NCBI GenBank assembly: GCA_026119855.1
Contig: JAOWBW010000131.1
Coordinates: forward strand, 1,612,001 to 1,676,000
From: Campanula takesimana
Lineage: Eukaryota > Streptophyta > Magnoliopsida > Asterales > Campanulaceae
Direction of reading: 5' to 3'
Length of the DNA stretch: 64,000 nucleotides
Position numbers and translations under genes: made by a program. Below are positions 21,448 to 32,957 of this stretch, in pieces (position 1 is the first letter of the stretch; the number at the start of each line of letters is the position of its first letter). Under the pieces are notes generated by a model. It had not been told where the DNA came from. It made no database searches and was given only the letters and a program-made list of their open reading frames with translations.

Positions 21448-22929
21448 TGTTGGGTTTCCAAGCAACATGCGCAGCGGAATTAAGCATTTAAAATTTAATG
21501 AAACCCAAAGCCCATAGATCCATTCATATGATTAAGTCAAATACAACAATATGAATACTAGAATACTAACCCTTGATGCCTTTGATTTTGCAACCTTGAA
21601 TTCGATAGAGACTTGAAAACTTGATCACGATCATAGTAATAATCACGAACTTTGAAGATGATAAGTTTCACCCTCTAGCGGTATCCACACCACGAACGAA
21701 TATCAAGAACACTTGATCTTGGTTGCTAGACCAAAATTGAGAAACACGTTTTCACAATTAATATGAACTATATGGAATATTATTTGTGTATAATTTTGTT
21801 CTTCAATCTAGGATTTCTTAGAACAAAATAACACCCTCTCAAACTCTTTGGAGGCTTGCACAAACATTAGCATTGAGTGCTGGCCGAATTTGGTCTTTTA
21901 TACACAAGTATGACCTATTCCAAATAGGAAACTTGTGTCAAAATCCGTCCAAAATTCGTTTCCTAATCAAATTAGGAATCTGCCACCCGACAGTACTGTG
22001 CGGCCGCCCAAAAACATCTGTGCGGTCGCACAACTATCTGAAACAAAACTGGTACAAAATTGAGCTAAGTGTGCGGCCTCCCAGTCCATACTGTGCGGTC
22101 GCCCACTTCCCCAGAATGTCCAGAATTTCCAAAATTCCAATATAGTCCTTTTAAAGATTCGTTCTATTGTGTGTGACCCTCTAGGATTATACTAAGTTGG
22201 CAATGGGTTCAAACATGAAACCATAAGATATGATTAGGTTCTAGCAAACCGTCATACCTACCCAAATAGTATAACTAGATACAAGTTCGTATTCCTTTTA
22301 GAACATGTCACAATCCCTTTGTCCACGATGTCATTGAACACAAGTCATGGTCAAAGAGTCAACTTGTATTGTTCAATACTTTCTCGATTCCGAATATGTT
22401 GATAATCCAAATGACATTGATCCAATCAATCCATTTGAGTTTGGCCAAACATTTCACCAACATCATTCCTTCGAGGGGCCCAAGCTTGACATCTCTCCAA
22501 AGAGGGACAAATCCATTTGGCTTATTATTCTTCCCTACGTGAATCCAATCATGCCAATCATACCCTTTATAACTACCGTGTTAAGGCAGCGTTTGAATAT
22601 GTCAAACATAATGTTCATCAAGTGGAAGACTATAATAACTTCATGTCTAAGGATTCAAATAACATAACTAATATGAGATTTATATATGACATCGACCATG
22701 ACATAAATCTCATACCGCGGGTCATGTCCGGTACCTTGTTCCAAACAAGTACCCATAAATCTAACATGATCATCCGATGATCATTTAGCCTTTATACTAG
22801 TGCTTAACAAGCTCTAGGGACGGAGATTATTATAAGCAAACACGAGCCATAATAATAATCCTATTATCTCTTTATTATCATGATAACTTACAACGTTCAA
22901 CAAACGTGCCTAGGGCACCAACACCAACA
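21448..22929 (-). repeat. Copia D 3' LTR
   Basis: 1482 bp, TGTTGGG...CCAACA. On the minus strand the TATA box TATAAAA is at 21902-21896, about 95 bp downstream of the four-part CpG cassette at 21997-22105. A short inverted terminal repeat is present. It is nearly identical to the right LTR. Confidence 0.92.
21997..22105 (-). promoter_or_regulatory. Four-part CpG cassette in copia D LTR
   Basis: On the plus strand the 14-mers start at 21997, 22019, 22070 and 22092 (offsets 0, 22, 73, 95). Read on the minus strand they are TGGGCGRCCGCACA variants; the third has one change. The copy in the other LTR is at 28726-28834. The same offsets occur in copia E and gypsy F. Confidence 0.75.
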
Positions 22930-22945
22930 ATCTCCCACTTTCCCT
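22930..22945 (-). promoter_or_regulatory. Copia D polypurine tract
   Basis: On the minus strand this reads GGGAAAGTGGGAGATT just before the LTR, the plus-strand primer of copia elements. Confidence 0.7.
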
Positions 22946-25900
22946 AGGCCCAATTCCCTAGGTATCCAATACCCATGGACCTAACATGACCATCATGTTT
23001 AGCTTTATGGAAGTCTCATTGTTTAGCGTGTCTGTGACGTTATCATTAGTTGGTACTTTGCATATATTTACGTCTCCCTTATCAACGATTTCTCGAACGA
23101 TAAGAAAACGCCTAAGTATGTGTTTGGATTTAGGATGTGACCTTGGTTCCTTTGCTTGATCAATAGCATGACTATTATCACTAATAAAGTCTATTGAATT
23201 AGCAATGCTAGGAACCATCTTAAGTTCACAATGAACTTCTTAATCCAAACCACTTCCTTTGCAGCATCCAATGCGGCAATATACTTAGATTTAGTATGTA
23301 GAATTTAGTGACTCTGCTTGGAACCATTCCAACTTACAGCTTCACTATTATTTATAAAACTCAATTGCGATCTTTTATCATCTTTGTCGGTTTGGAAGCA
23401 TGCATCCGCGTACCCATATACGACGAGATCATCTTCCATCCCTTCATAGATCATAACAATTCTTTAGTCCTTCTTAAGTACTTTAAGAATTGTTTCACAG
23501 CCATCCAGTGATTCACACCGGTTGTCGGATTAATATCTACTCGTCATGCTCCAAGCATTTAGATATATCCGGCTTAGTACTTATCATGGTATGATGGATT
23601 CAATTTCCGAAGCAAATGGCATCCCATTCATTCTTCTCACGCTCATCATTTGTCTCAGGACATTTGAGTCTTTGCATAGAAAACTCCATGTAACATTAAC
23701 AACCGTCCTCTCTTAGAATTTTCCTTGCGGAATCTTCTAAATGACTTTGTCAATGTATGTACTTTGGCTTAAACCAATTAGCCTTCTTGATCTATCTCTA
23801 TAGATCTTAATGCCAAGAACATATGTAGCTTCATCCATATTCTTCATTGCGAAACACTTTCTTAACAAAGTCTTTGTGTAGGAATGTCGTTTCCAATGAG
23901 CAATATGTCATCCACATATATTAAATAAGGAATAGCACTATGCTCCCACTAATCTTCTTGTATATACAAGATTCATCTTCGTTCTTGATCAAGCCAAGCT
24001 CTATGACTTATCAAAACGGAGATTCCAACTCCCAAAAGCTTGCTTCAATCCATCCAATGAATCTTCGCAACTTTCATACCTTTTAGAATTTTCTTGACTA
24101 TCAAAACCTTTAGGTTGTATCCAATACATCCTTAAGTGAGTTCCCGTCGAGGAACACTTGTTTTGACATCATTTTGTCAATTTTCATATTCCAAATATGA
24201 ACATGTGACTACGAGAATTCTAGTAAATTTCTTTGCTATCCATGTAAAATTTTCTCCAAGAAAACTCATTCCTCTCCCTTGGTTTTTACACCTTAGGTTA
24301 GAATGATCAAGTTCCAAACTTGATTATTACACATGGGTTGCCTTTTAGATTTCATGACTCCAAGTCATTAAAATCTAAATATGTGGAGTTGACATTGCAT
24401 CTTTGATAGATGGTAAATACTTCATTCCAAATGAACTTTACCTCAACACTTTCTATTTCGAAATATCCAATATTTCTTGCAATAGATTGTGTCCTATCAC
24501 ATACGCAAGTTCTTGTATATCTTTTGAACGGACTTTTCACGACTCCTTGTGAAAACTTGTTCAACTTCCATTTTAGGTTAAAATATATATTTTCTAGGTC
24601 TCGAACCATTCGAGATACATTTTACTCCCATTGATTCTTTTAGAGATAAACCATTTATCTAGAAAAGTATCATCATAATCAACAAACCATTTGTTTCTTA
24701 TGAGTAAAATTATATCCTCAAGATTCCTTAGGATATCCCATGAAAGTATATTTATTAGATTTAAATGTGAGTGTGTCCCAGACAACTCCTTTCCAAAAGG
24801 TCTCACCATCTTAAATCTTTGCGAAAGGCAAACCGAGTTTTCTTTCATCTTTTAACCTCTCAAGATGGAATTCAGATTAGTATAATCATAGCGGTTTCAA
24901 ATACATAACCCCAAAATTAATAATGGAAGATCAATTTGACTTTATCATCTAATGAACCATATCCAATAAGGTTCTTATACTTTCACGCAGACATATCATT
25001 TAGAATGATATTCTTAGTGAAGTTAATTTGTGAAACCATTCCACAACTTTAATGATGACTGTCAAATTTTCGGTTTAATTATCCATCATCATGATCCAAT
25101 CATAATTTTTGAATAGTTTTACCAAGTATAACCAAAATTCTCTTTTAGCATTTCTTCTTAATGCACCATACACATCAAAATGTATTAGGTCAATTAAGAC
25201 ATTATTATTTTTACCAATCATAGTAAAAGATGTCTTGATCCAAGTAAATAAGATTTGCATAAATCATGTGATTCCAAATCATATGACTTAAAACTCCGTC
25301 CCATGGAATTTTAGATATGCATTTCTCATTTATTTGATCAAAACAATAATGCATAAAGAATTTTAATTATTTATGTTATAGTCTTTATTATTTTGTTCTT
25401 CAAGATTTAGGATATAAGATTTATTTATATGATAACACAATGAAGTAAATCATAATAAATAAAGCACTTTTCTTATTCCAAATAAGAAATTAATATCCTT
25501 CATTATCTTATAACAAAATAATGTTTTCTACTTCATCAGTAAAGTCACTTTACAAGTGTTCTACGAACAATGTTGCAACCATTGCATCATTACTGTTTGT
25601 AGATAAAACATTACTATAAGTAGTCTTTCATCTTACTAATTATTCTGGTATCCAATACCCAATAATTAAATTTAGAAAGAATAATTTATAACATAAATAT
25701 TCCGAGTGGTAGTCCCACTACCATTCCTTTTATTGATCACTCAGAATTTTGACTACAATTCTAAATGGTCAATCCAATTGCCATTTTACCAAATTGCATC
25801 TATTAGAGTTATTATTATAACCAAAATTATTTCCTTTAGGTTTGACAACTCTTGTCTTACTTTTCTTTTGGCATTTGGCCTCTTTCCATCATGAACTATG

Positions 25901-26507
25901 AGCATTGGAGAATCCATTCTCCACCATCTTCATCTCCACAGTTTTTCAGCATGTCATGCAATTCAGAGAGATTCTTATTCATTCCAAGCATGTTATAGTT
26001 CATCACAAAGTGATTATAACTTTTGGACAATGAATCAAGAATGAGATCCATGGCTTGCTCCAATCCAATTGGACAACCAAGTTTCTCAAGATGCTCTACG
26101 TAGCCTTTATCTTAAGCATGTGAAGTTCCATTTATTGCCCTTTACTCCTTTTGCAAGAAGTGAATGCAATAATGGTTTTATACCTCTCTTGCCTAGATTG
26201 CTCTTTGAAACATGTAACTCAACTCCACGCCTATCTAATAGGCTTCCACAAGTTCCAAACTTTGTTGGAGTTTAAGAGCACATAATCGTGAGCATAAGAC
26301 AACTCACATTTCTAGAATCATACTCATGATTCTTGTGATTGTCTACTCCGGCATTGGTTCTTTTAGGAATAGGTCCATCAAGAATGTACAACCCATCTTC
26401 TTGCCTTAGAACGATTCTTAGGCTCAGGATCCAATCCATGAAGTTTGTGCCATTCTTTTGAAGCTTTATCCTTAACAAGGATTAATCGCAACGATTTTAG
26501 ATGTCAT
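22940..26507 (-). pseudogene. Copia D gag-pol remnant
   Basis: Start at the CAT at 26505-26507 (minus ATG), by comparison with the copia E gag start. Recognisable pieces are NGTNFMDWILSLRIVLRQED (gag, about 26440), LIHFDVYGALRRNAK (integrase, about 25180) and KSKHILRRFLIVREIVDKGD (RNase H end, about 23090). About 390 bp are missing compared with E, and most reading frames are under 90 codons. Catalytic motifs cannot be followed, so it makes no functional protein. Confidence 0.75.
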
Positions 26508-28160
26508 CTACAACCAATGCAAAATTTCCAAAATTTTACAAGTACCAATCTCATTAAAGAGATAAATAATGTATTTTCCAAAAATACTCCCACTAAATTA
26601 TATAACCTTCTTATACATCCAATGTATAATATAATTTAAATGGGCTAAGATCCAACTTTAATTTAATTCTAAGTCCGCTATGGCGGATTACACAAAATCA
26701 AATTAATTAGGTAGACAACCCTGTCAATCATATCTCATATGACTCTCAGATTCTTTTATGAGATTCCTTTAAATTTGGGCTAAGATCCAACTTTAATTTA
26801 ATTTCAAGTACGCTATGGCGCACTGCTCAAAATCAAATTAATTAGGTAGACAATTTCTTGTCAATCATATCCAATATGATTCTTAGGGATCCAATTTCAA
26901 AAGCATGTTTAATCTCATCTTTGCCTAGGCCCAAAACTGTTTTGACGCCTTATTAAGTCCAACCATTTTAAACGCATGGTTGATGTGCCTCGCTAGGGCG
27001 TGCCCACATCATCCATCTTGCTCATACATAGATAAAGTTAATGCACCTCGCTAGGGCGAACCCACATTAAAATCACCCATGCACTAACAAGTGTTTTAAT
27101 CATGGCATGGCAAGAGGACTTAAAACTTTCTTTCAAGGTTCATTACATATATCATTCAACACATTTATGAGCACATAAGATAAACATGTTACGCATCAAG
27201 TTTAGCCACTAAATTAATCTCCATTAATTTAAGCACAATATTTATGTGTCATTAGTTTCTCTATAATTATGAGGATGAGATTATTTGAACTTTGGTTATT
27301 ATCTCCAAATCAAGACAACAAGAAGTGCGATCGAACTAAGCCATTAGGCAACCACAATCCCGCACTAATTCAAGAAACCAAGAAAGTAGTCCATGTGGCC
27401 GAAACTAAGCAATAGATGGTCTCGATGAACGTAGGCCAATTGCATTCACAATTCCACATGGATCTCCAAACTTTGAATCAAGAACTTTGTTTCTCAATTT
27501 TAGCAATTATGAACTCTTCATAATTCTAACTTCGTTTCATCTTTGAAACTTTGATTGCGATCAAGTTTGGGAAACACAATCTCGATGAACGCAGATTAGC
27601 CATCCAAACCTTGAACCAATCTTAGAATCACAAGACTAAAACAAATAGGAAAATCAAACCCCAAGATCCACACACAAACCAACTACCCAAAACCCATTCC
27701 AGATCAGCAGGTCTGGATTGGTTCTGTTACTGGTTTTGTTGAACCTTTCGAAAATTCCAAATTTTGATTTTTGAGCAAAATCAGACCTTCTGATCCCCTT
27801 GTGCGGCCGCCCAAAAACCCCTGTGCGGTCGCCCAAAACTGTGCGGCCGCCCAAGGAATTTTGTGCGGTCGCCCGGAGCCATCAGAATGTGCAGAATTTT
27901 AAGTTCGAAAAATTTGTCTCAAAATTGTTTTTCCCCGATTATTAAAACTTTGATCCAATCAAAAATTAATAACCAACAATTCTGAATCCACCATAATTTA
28001 TTTATTGCGATTGAATCGTGCGATTAAAGTTGTAAAACAATAAACCACAAAAATCACATAACACATAAACATCACATATTCCAATATTCATATCATGCTT
28101 GGCACATAAACAATTTATATACACACAACATGATCTAGTATTGAAATAATCAACATGAAC
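26508..28160 (-). other. Copia D leader with CpG cassette
   Basis: Non-coding leader between primer site and gag. It contains four 14-mers of the same type as the LTR cassette, starting at 27800, 27822, 27840 and 27862 (offsets 0, 22, 40, 62). Copia E has the same leader arrangement. No gene is seen. Confidence 0.65.
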
Positions 28161-28176
28161 GGGGCTCTGATACCAC
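28161..28176 (-). promoter_or_regulatory. Copia D primer binding site
   Basis: On the minus strand GTGGTATCAGAGCCCC follows the LTR directly. TGGTATCAGAGC is complementary to the 3' end of initiator methionine tRNA. Confidence 0.9.
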
Positions 28177-29658
28177 TGTTGGGTTTCCAAGCAACATGCG
28201 CAGCGGAATTAAGCATTTAAAATTTAATGAAACCCAAAGCCCATAGATCCATTCATATGATTAAGTCAAATACAACAATATGAATACTAGAATACTAACC
28301 CTTGATGCCTTTGATTTTGCAACCTTGAATTCGATAGAGACTTGAAAACTTGATCACGGTCATAGTAATAATCACGAACTTTGAAGATGATAAGTTTCAC
28401 CCTCTAGCGGTATCCACACCACGAACGAATATCAAGAACACTTGATCTTGGTTGCTAGACCAAAATTGTGAAACACGTTTTCACAATTAATATGAACTAT
28501 ATGGAATATTATTTGTGTATAATTTTGTTCTTCAATCTAGGATTTCTTAGAACAAAATAACACCCTCTAAAACTCTTTGGAGGCTTGCACAAACATTAGC
28601 ATTGAGTGCTGGCCGAATTTGGTCTTTTATACACAAGTATGACCTATTCCAAATAGGAAACTTGTGTCAAAATCCGTCCAAAATTCGTTTCCTAATCAAA
28701 TTAGGAATCTGCCACCCGACAGTACTGTGCGGCCGCCCAAAAACATCTGTGCGGTCGCACAACTATCTGAAACAAAACTGGTACAAAATTGAGCTAAGTG
28801 TGCGCCCGCCCAGTCCATACTGTGCGGTCGCCCACTTCCCCAGAATGTCCAGAATTTCCAAAATTCCAATATAGTCCTTTTAAAGATTCGTTCTATTGTG
28901 TGTGACCCTCTAGGATTATACTAAGTTGGCAATGGGTTCAAACATGAGACCATAAGATATGATTAGGTTCTAGCAAACCGTCATACCTACCTAAATAGTA
29001 TAACTAGATACAAGTTCGTATTCCTTTTAGAACATGTCACAATCCCTTTGTCCACGATGTCATTGAACACAAGTCATGGTCAAAGAGTCAACTTGTATTG
29101 TTCAATACTTTCTCGATTCCGAATATGTTGATAATCCAAATGACATTGATCCAATCAATCCATTTGAGTTTGGCCAAACATTTCACCAACATCATTCCTT
29201 CGAGGGGCCCAAGCTTGACATCTCTCCGAAGAGGGACAAATCCATTTGGCTTATTATTCTTCCCTACGTGAATCCAATCATGCCAATCATACCCTTTATA
29301 ACTACCGTGTTAAGGCAGCGTTTGAATATGTCAAACATAATGTTCATCAAGTGGAAGACTATAATAACTTCATGTCTAAGGATTCAAATAACATAACTAA
29401 TATGAGATTTATATATGACATCGACCATGACATAAATCTCATACCGCGGGTCATGTCCAGTACCTTGTTCCAAACAAGTACCCATAAATCTAACATGATC
29501 ATCCCATGATCATTTAGCCTTTATACTAGTGCTTAACAAGCTCTAGGGACGGAGATTATTATAAGCAAACACGAGCCATAATAATAATCCTATTATCTCT
29601 TTATTATCATGATAACTTACAACGTTCAACAAACGTGCCTAGGGCACCAACACCAACA
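28177..29658 (-). repeat. Copia D 5' LTR
   Basis: 1482 bp, same termini as the left copy. Differences from it include an A-to-G change near 28357 and changes in the third 14-mer of the cassette. The right end is followed by ATACT (29659-29663), the second TSD copy. Confidence 0.92.
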
Positions 29659-30118
29659 ATACTGGCCCGACAGGTTCTTCCAAAACTCGCAACCTCTCCT
29701 GCAACCACAAGGTTAACAGTCGGGTACTTCCTCTGGTCATCTTTCGAGCTCCTGAAGCCAACTCTCCAATACCATACAAAGTCTCCCCCAGCAAACAGGG
29801 AACAATACTGCGATTGGCCCGAGCCTAGTCTACCATGTCGAGACAACCCATCATAGCCACTCCTACATAAGGTGGAAATAGTAGTGAGGCAAATAGACAA
29901 AGAGCCAGACAGTCCAGAGCCGTGTCAGACTCAACCATGCTATTAATGAACCTGATGGGAAGCCCACAAAGATTAACATCACCATCCAACAGCAAACCCC
30001 TAGCCTCTTCAACAGAAATCTTTAAAAGTTGGGAAACCCGAAGTTCTGCAGGCACTTGGTACTGTGGCATGGCTACCCTATCCGTCACTCTGGCACCACA
30101 AAGGGCTACAAATTCTTC
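29659..30118 (-). pseudogene. Antisense PMD-like gene of element C, 5' part
   Basis: This continues the gene interrupted by copia D. The minus-strand reading has EEFVALCGARV, VPAELRVSQLL, then a TAG near 29827 where the A gene has Gln (VLQARG), then LLGETLYGIGELASG. The N-terminal 100 or so residues found in A are missing; the resemblance ends abruptly near 30118, where short AT-rich repeats begin. The gene is thus 5' truncated, nonsense-mutated and split by insertion. Confidence 0.6.
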
Positions 30119-30260
30119 ACATTATGTCTTTACATTAATGCACTTTACATTATGTCTTTACTTTTATGAAATTTATATTATGTCTTTACATTTATGCAAG
30201 TTAAATTTCATGTCTTTACTTTTAAGTTTATTTTATGGTGAAATGATAAAGTTTGGATCA
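30119..30260. repeat. Short tandem repeats around TTATGTCTTTAC
   Basis: Four copies of TTATGTCTTTAC or near variants with AT-rich spacers at roughly 30-bp steps. It starts exactly where the antisense gene breaks off. No coding potential. Confidence 0.6.
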
Positions 30261-30806
30261 TAAAGTTTCAATCTTTATCATTCAAACTTTGATCTAACTC
30301 CAATAATGTCCCTTGGATGGTAAAGACTCAATCTTTATCCATCCAAAGGTTGATTTCTTACTTCCCCAAGGCTTTTCCTTGGATGAATCACCCATTTGGA
30401 TGTCAATGTTTCCATCTTTAACCATCCAAATAATAATTTTGGCTCAAATGCCATGTTCATCACCTTTCTTAATTTTTCCCAATTATTGCCTTGATCACAC
30501 CCAAAACCTTTTGTTTTGGTGTTTAATTAGTGATCAAAAGCATAGGGATGATTCAATTAAAGTTTCGTGTGAGTAAATAAACTGGAAAAATGTAAAACAG
30601 TTCAGTTTCAGCAGAATGCTCTGTTTCTGCCTGAAATTGGACTTGCAAAAAACCCCAGGGATGACCTTCCTAGCCGTATGGCTAGTTTGGTCAGAGGGGT
30701 GATTTTTCAGTCTTTCCCCTTTTCTGTTAAACTGTTTACAAAACAACCCTTTTTTGTTAAGTTTCTAACTGATTTTGTTAAAAGTCAGTTTCTCCCATTT
30801 TTAAGA

Positions 30807-30839
<33 letters not shown>

Positions 30840-31210
30840 CAATTTTGGTTAACAAAATTAAGGAGACTCGGTTTTTCCGAGGCACTTTGGGTGAACTACC
30901 GGTTAAGTTCTTCCCAAAGTGTAACCTGACCTCCGAATCCTTTGTCTCTAACCTTTTTTCGTTAAGTTTGGGTTTAAAGTTAAACTAACGTGGTGACTCC
31001 GTTTTTTGTTTTAACATAAAGTGCCGTGTTTGATTTTTCAAGGGAACTTTCTCCGTTTTCCTGTGGGTATCTTACAAGGGAGCGCACTTCTATCCCTCAT
31101 AATTTCAAATTCCTGCTTTCATCGAGCCTTTATTTTCTCTTGTCGATGTCCTCGGTGGTTGTCCTTCTTTCGTCGACGCCTTTTGTGCAATCCACGTCGT
31201 CGAGGGGCTC
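30261..31210 (+). other. 3' region before LTR Y
   Basis: It includes diverged repeats of a CTTTATCATCCAAA-like block (30270-30430), an AC microsatellite at 30809-30834 and a polypurine tract cgaggggctc at 31201-31210, identical to the one before LTR X. I see no gene. Confidence 0.5.
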
Positions 31211-32422
31211 TGTAGACACCCCACCTTGGACCGCTCACCCCGATTGCATACATAGTATTTTTATTTAACTTATTTTCGTTAATTTCTGTTACTTCGGTTA
31301 AGTTCCTAACTGATTCCATTAGTTTTGGACTAAACTGCATAACAGAGTTAACTTTTACGGTCATTCTGTCATTTTTACCCGCGGGCGCCTCCGGCATTCC
31401 CAGTGGCCCGCGCGCGCGTTTGGTCCAAAAGGCCGGACTCGCGCGCTTCTCATTATGGCAGTTACTGATTGCAGTCTTTTCCCTCCATTTTCTTGATCAC
31501 AAAAACTCCTTTTTACATCCACATTCATCCCCCCTTATTCTATAACTCTGAATCCCATATTCTTAGCCTTTTCTTTAAAACAAAATATTTCTTTTATTTA
31601 TTATTTGATTTTCTCTATTTTCCTATTGGTTGAAAGACCATATTTTCCTCTTTTTTCTACCTATAAAAACCCTCTCATTTTACCTTAAAAAAGGACCTTG
31701 AACCTCAATTTTGGACCTAGGACTTCAACTTTCTCTACACCTAAACTCTACACAAATTCTCTCAACAATATTTCTCTACAAAAACACTACCCAAAGTGTT
31801 GCAAAACAATTTCTCTACAACAACTCCATCTCCAAGTTAAAGTTTGAAGTTCTTCTTTTCTAAAGGTACTTTATTCCTCTTCTTCTATTTTATTTGTCTA
31901 GTAAATGTTACAATCCCCATAAAAAGGAACATGACCTAAAAGGTCACTTCATTATTAAAGTTTGGTCAAGGTTATCTTCCAACATTCCAAACACTACTTA
32001 ATTTTCTTATTCTATATTATGTAATTGCTAGCATAGTTATTACATGTAATCTTCGACATTAAATCAATAAAGCAATTCTCTTTTATTTCCCTTTGCAATT
32101 TTCCCCTTTTCTTTACATTTTAATTGTTAGCACATTCTTAATATAAATTAAAGAAGGACTTTTTATCATTAGAACACCTTTAGTAGCAAGACCCGCGTAA
32201 GCGGGGCGGAGTTGGTGTTTAAGTACTTCCCACTCCGTCATCTAACCCCCGAACCCTTCTCTCCCGAATCTTTGGTTTCGTATCATTAATTAGGCTATTC
32301 TTAGGTTTTTGTTATGTTCCCTTAATAACATAGGTGGCGACTCTAAACACTTATAACCAAAATAGACATCCTAGGATAATTCACCACTCTAGCCAAGTTG
32401 TGGTTTTTCCGGGGTATCTACA
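31211..32422 (+). repeat. Tat LTR Y (3' LTR at the right end of C)
   Basis: 1212 bp, TGTAGACACCCC to GGGGTATCTACA. It is preceded by a polypurine tract and not followed by a primer site, so it is a 3' LTR. TATAAAA is at 31662-31668. A GC-rich cluster with CGCGCGCG at about 31379-31450 holds the place that the twin palindrome has in LTR X. It is closer to LTR Y' of element B (60789-61780) than to X. Confidence 0.85.
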
Positions 32423-32891
32423 AAAAGCTCCTCTAAATTAATACAAGTCTAGTTTCTATTAGAAAATTTAAGACTAATCATCTAGGTAGAGGACGTAGTT
32501 CATTCAAGAACGAACCTCTTCAAATTTGTGTGTTTAATCTTTATTTTCTGCCTTGTTCTTTATTTTTCTTGATTGTGGTTTCTTTCTTGGTTCATCTATG
32601 AAATGACTTGAAAAATGAATTGTGTTTTCCTTTGATCTTTAAGCTCTAATTATCTTGTGCATCATTGTGTTTTTTCAACCAATTCAAACCGCCTAACTCT
32701 TTATCTATCCTCTTGGCCAAACCGCAAACCTCCGCTGTGCATTTTATCAGTTCGGTTCTAGTGCCTTCAACCGTAGTTGGCCAAACTGATAAGTACTCGG
32801 TTAAATTTTAAGGGTATTTTCGGAAAATTTGTAACTACTATTAACCCCCCCTCTATCGGTTCTATACCCTTGTTTCCCTCGGGGACCAACA

Positions 32892-32905
32892 AGTGGTATC
32901 AGAGC
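32892..32905 (+). promoter_or_regulatory. Copia I primer binding site
   Basis: TGGTATCAGAGC preceded by CCAACAAG; initiator-Met tRNA primer site of Ty1/copia type. Confidence 0.8.
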
Positions 32906-32957
32906 ATATCCACCAAAAACTTGTTTTTACAAGCTTAACTGCTTGGGTGCTGATCCA

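Larger units (their letters stand above)
21448..29658 (-). mobile_element. Copia D, complete, minus strand, decayed interior
   Basis: Both LTRs are 1482 bp (21448-22929 and 28177-29658), the TSD is perfect, and primer site and polypurine tract are in place. By eye I count only about ten differences between the LTRs. The interior still follows the copia order gag, integrase, RT, RNase H, but it is littered with frameshifts and stops. It belongs to the same broad family as copia E (+) and G (+). The contrast between young LTRs and an old interior suggests mobilisation by proteins from another copy. Confidence 0.92.
12261..32422 (+). mobile_element. Tat element C (Ty3/gypsy), decayed, with unlike LTRs and nested copia D
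   Basis: LTR X, primer site, leader, gag, protease, a decayed RT, a short zinc-finger-like piece, a CTACG hairpin, an antisense PMD-like gene split by copia D, a 3' region and LTR Y follow in order. RNase H (most of it), the second RNase H and integrase are missing. The two flanking LTRs are related but clearly different in sequence and length (1630 and 1212 bp), so they cannot come from one replication event. A join inside the antisense gene near 30118 may mark where a second element's 3' end begins. Confidence 0.65.

Noticed and set aside
22347..22667. Repeated ORFs in copia LTRs (also at 29076, 35709, 43979 and 50965)
   Set aside because: They recur because the LTRs are repeats, shift frame between copies, and lie in non-coding U3.
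30811..30834. AC microsatellite as a regulatory element
   Set aside because: A simple repeat with no partner copy in the other Tat elements.
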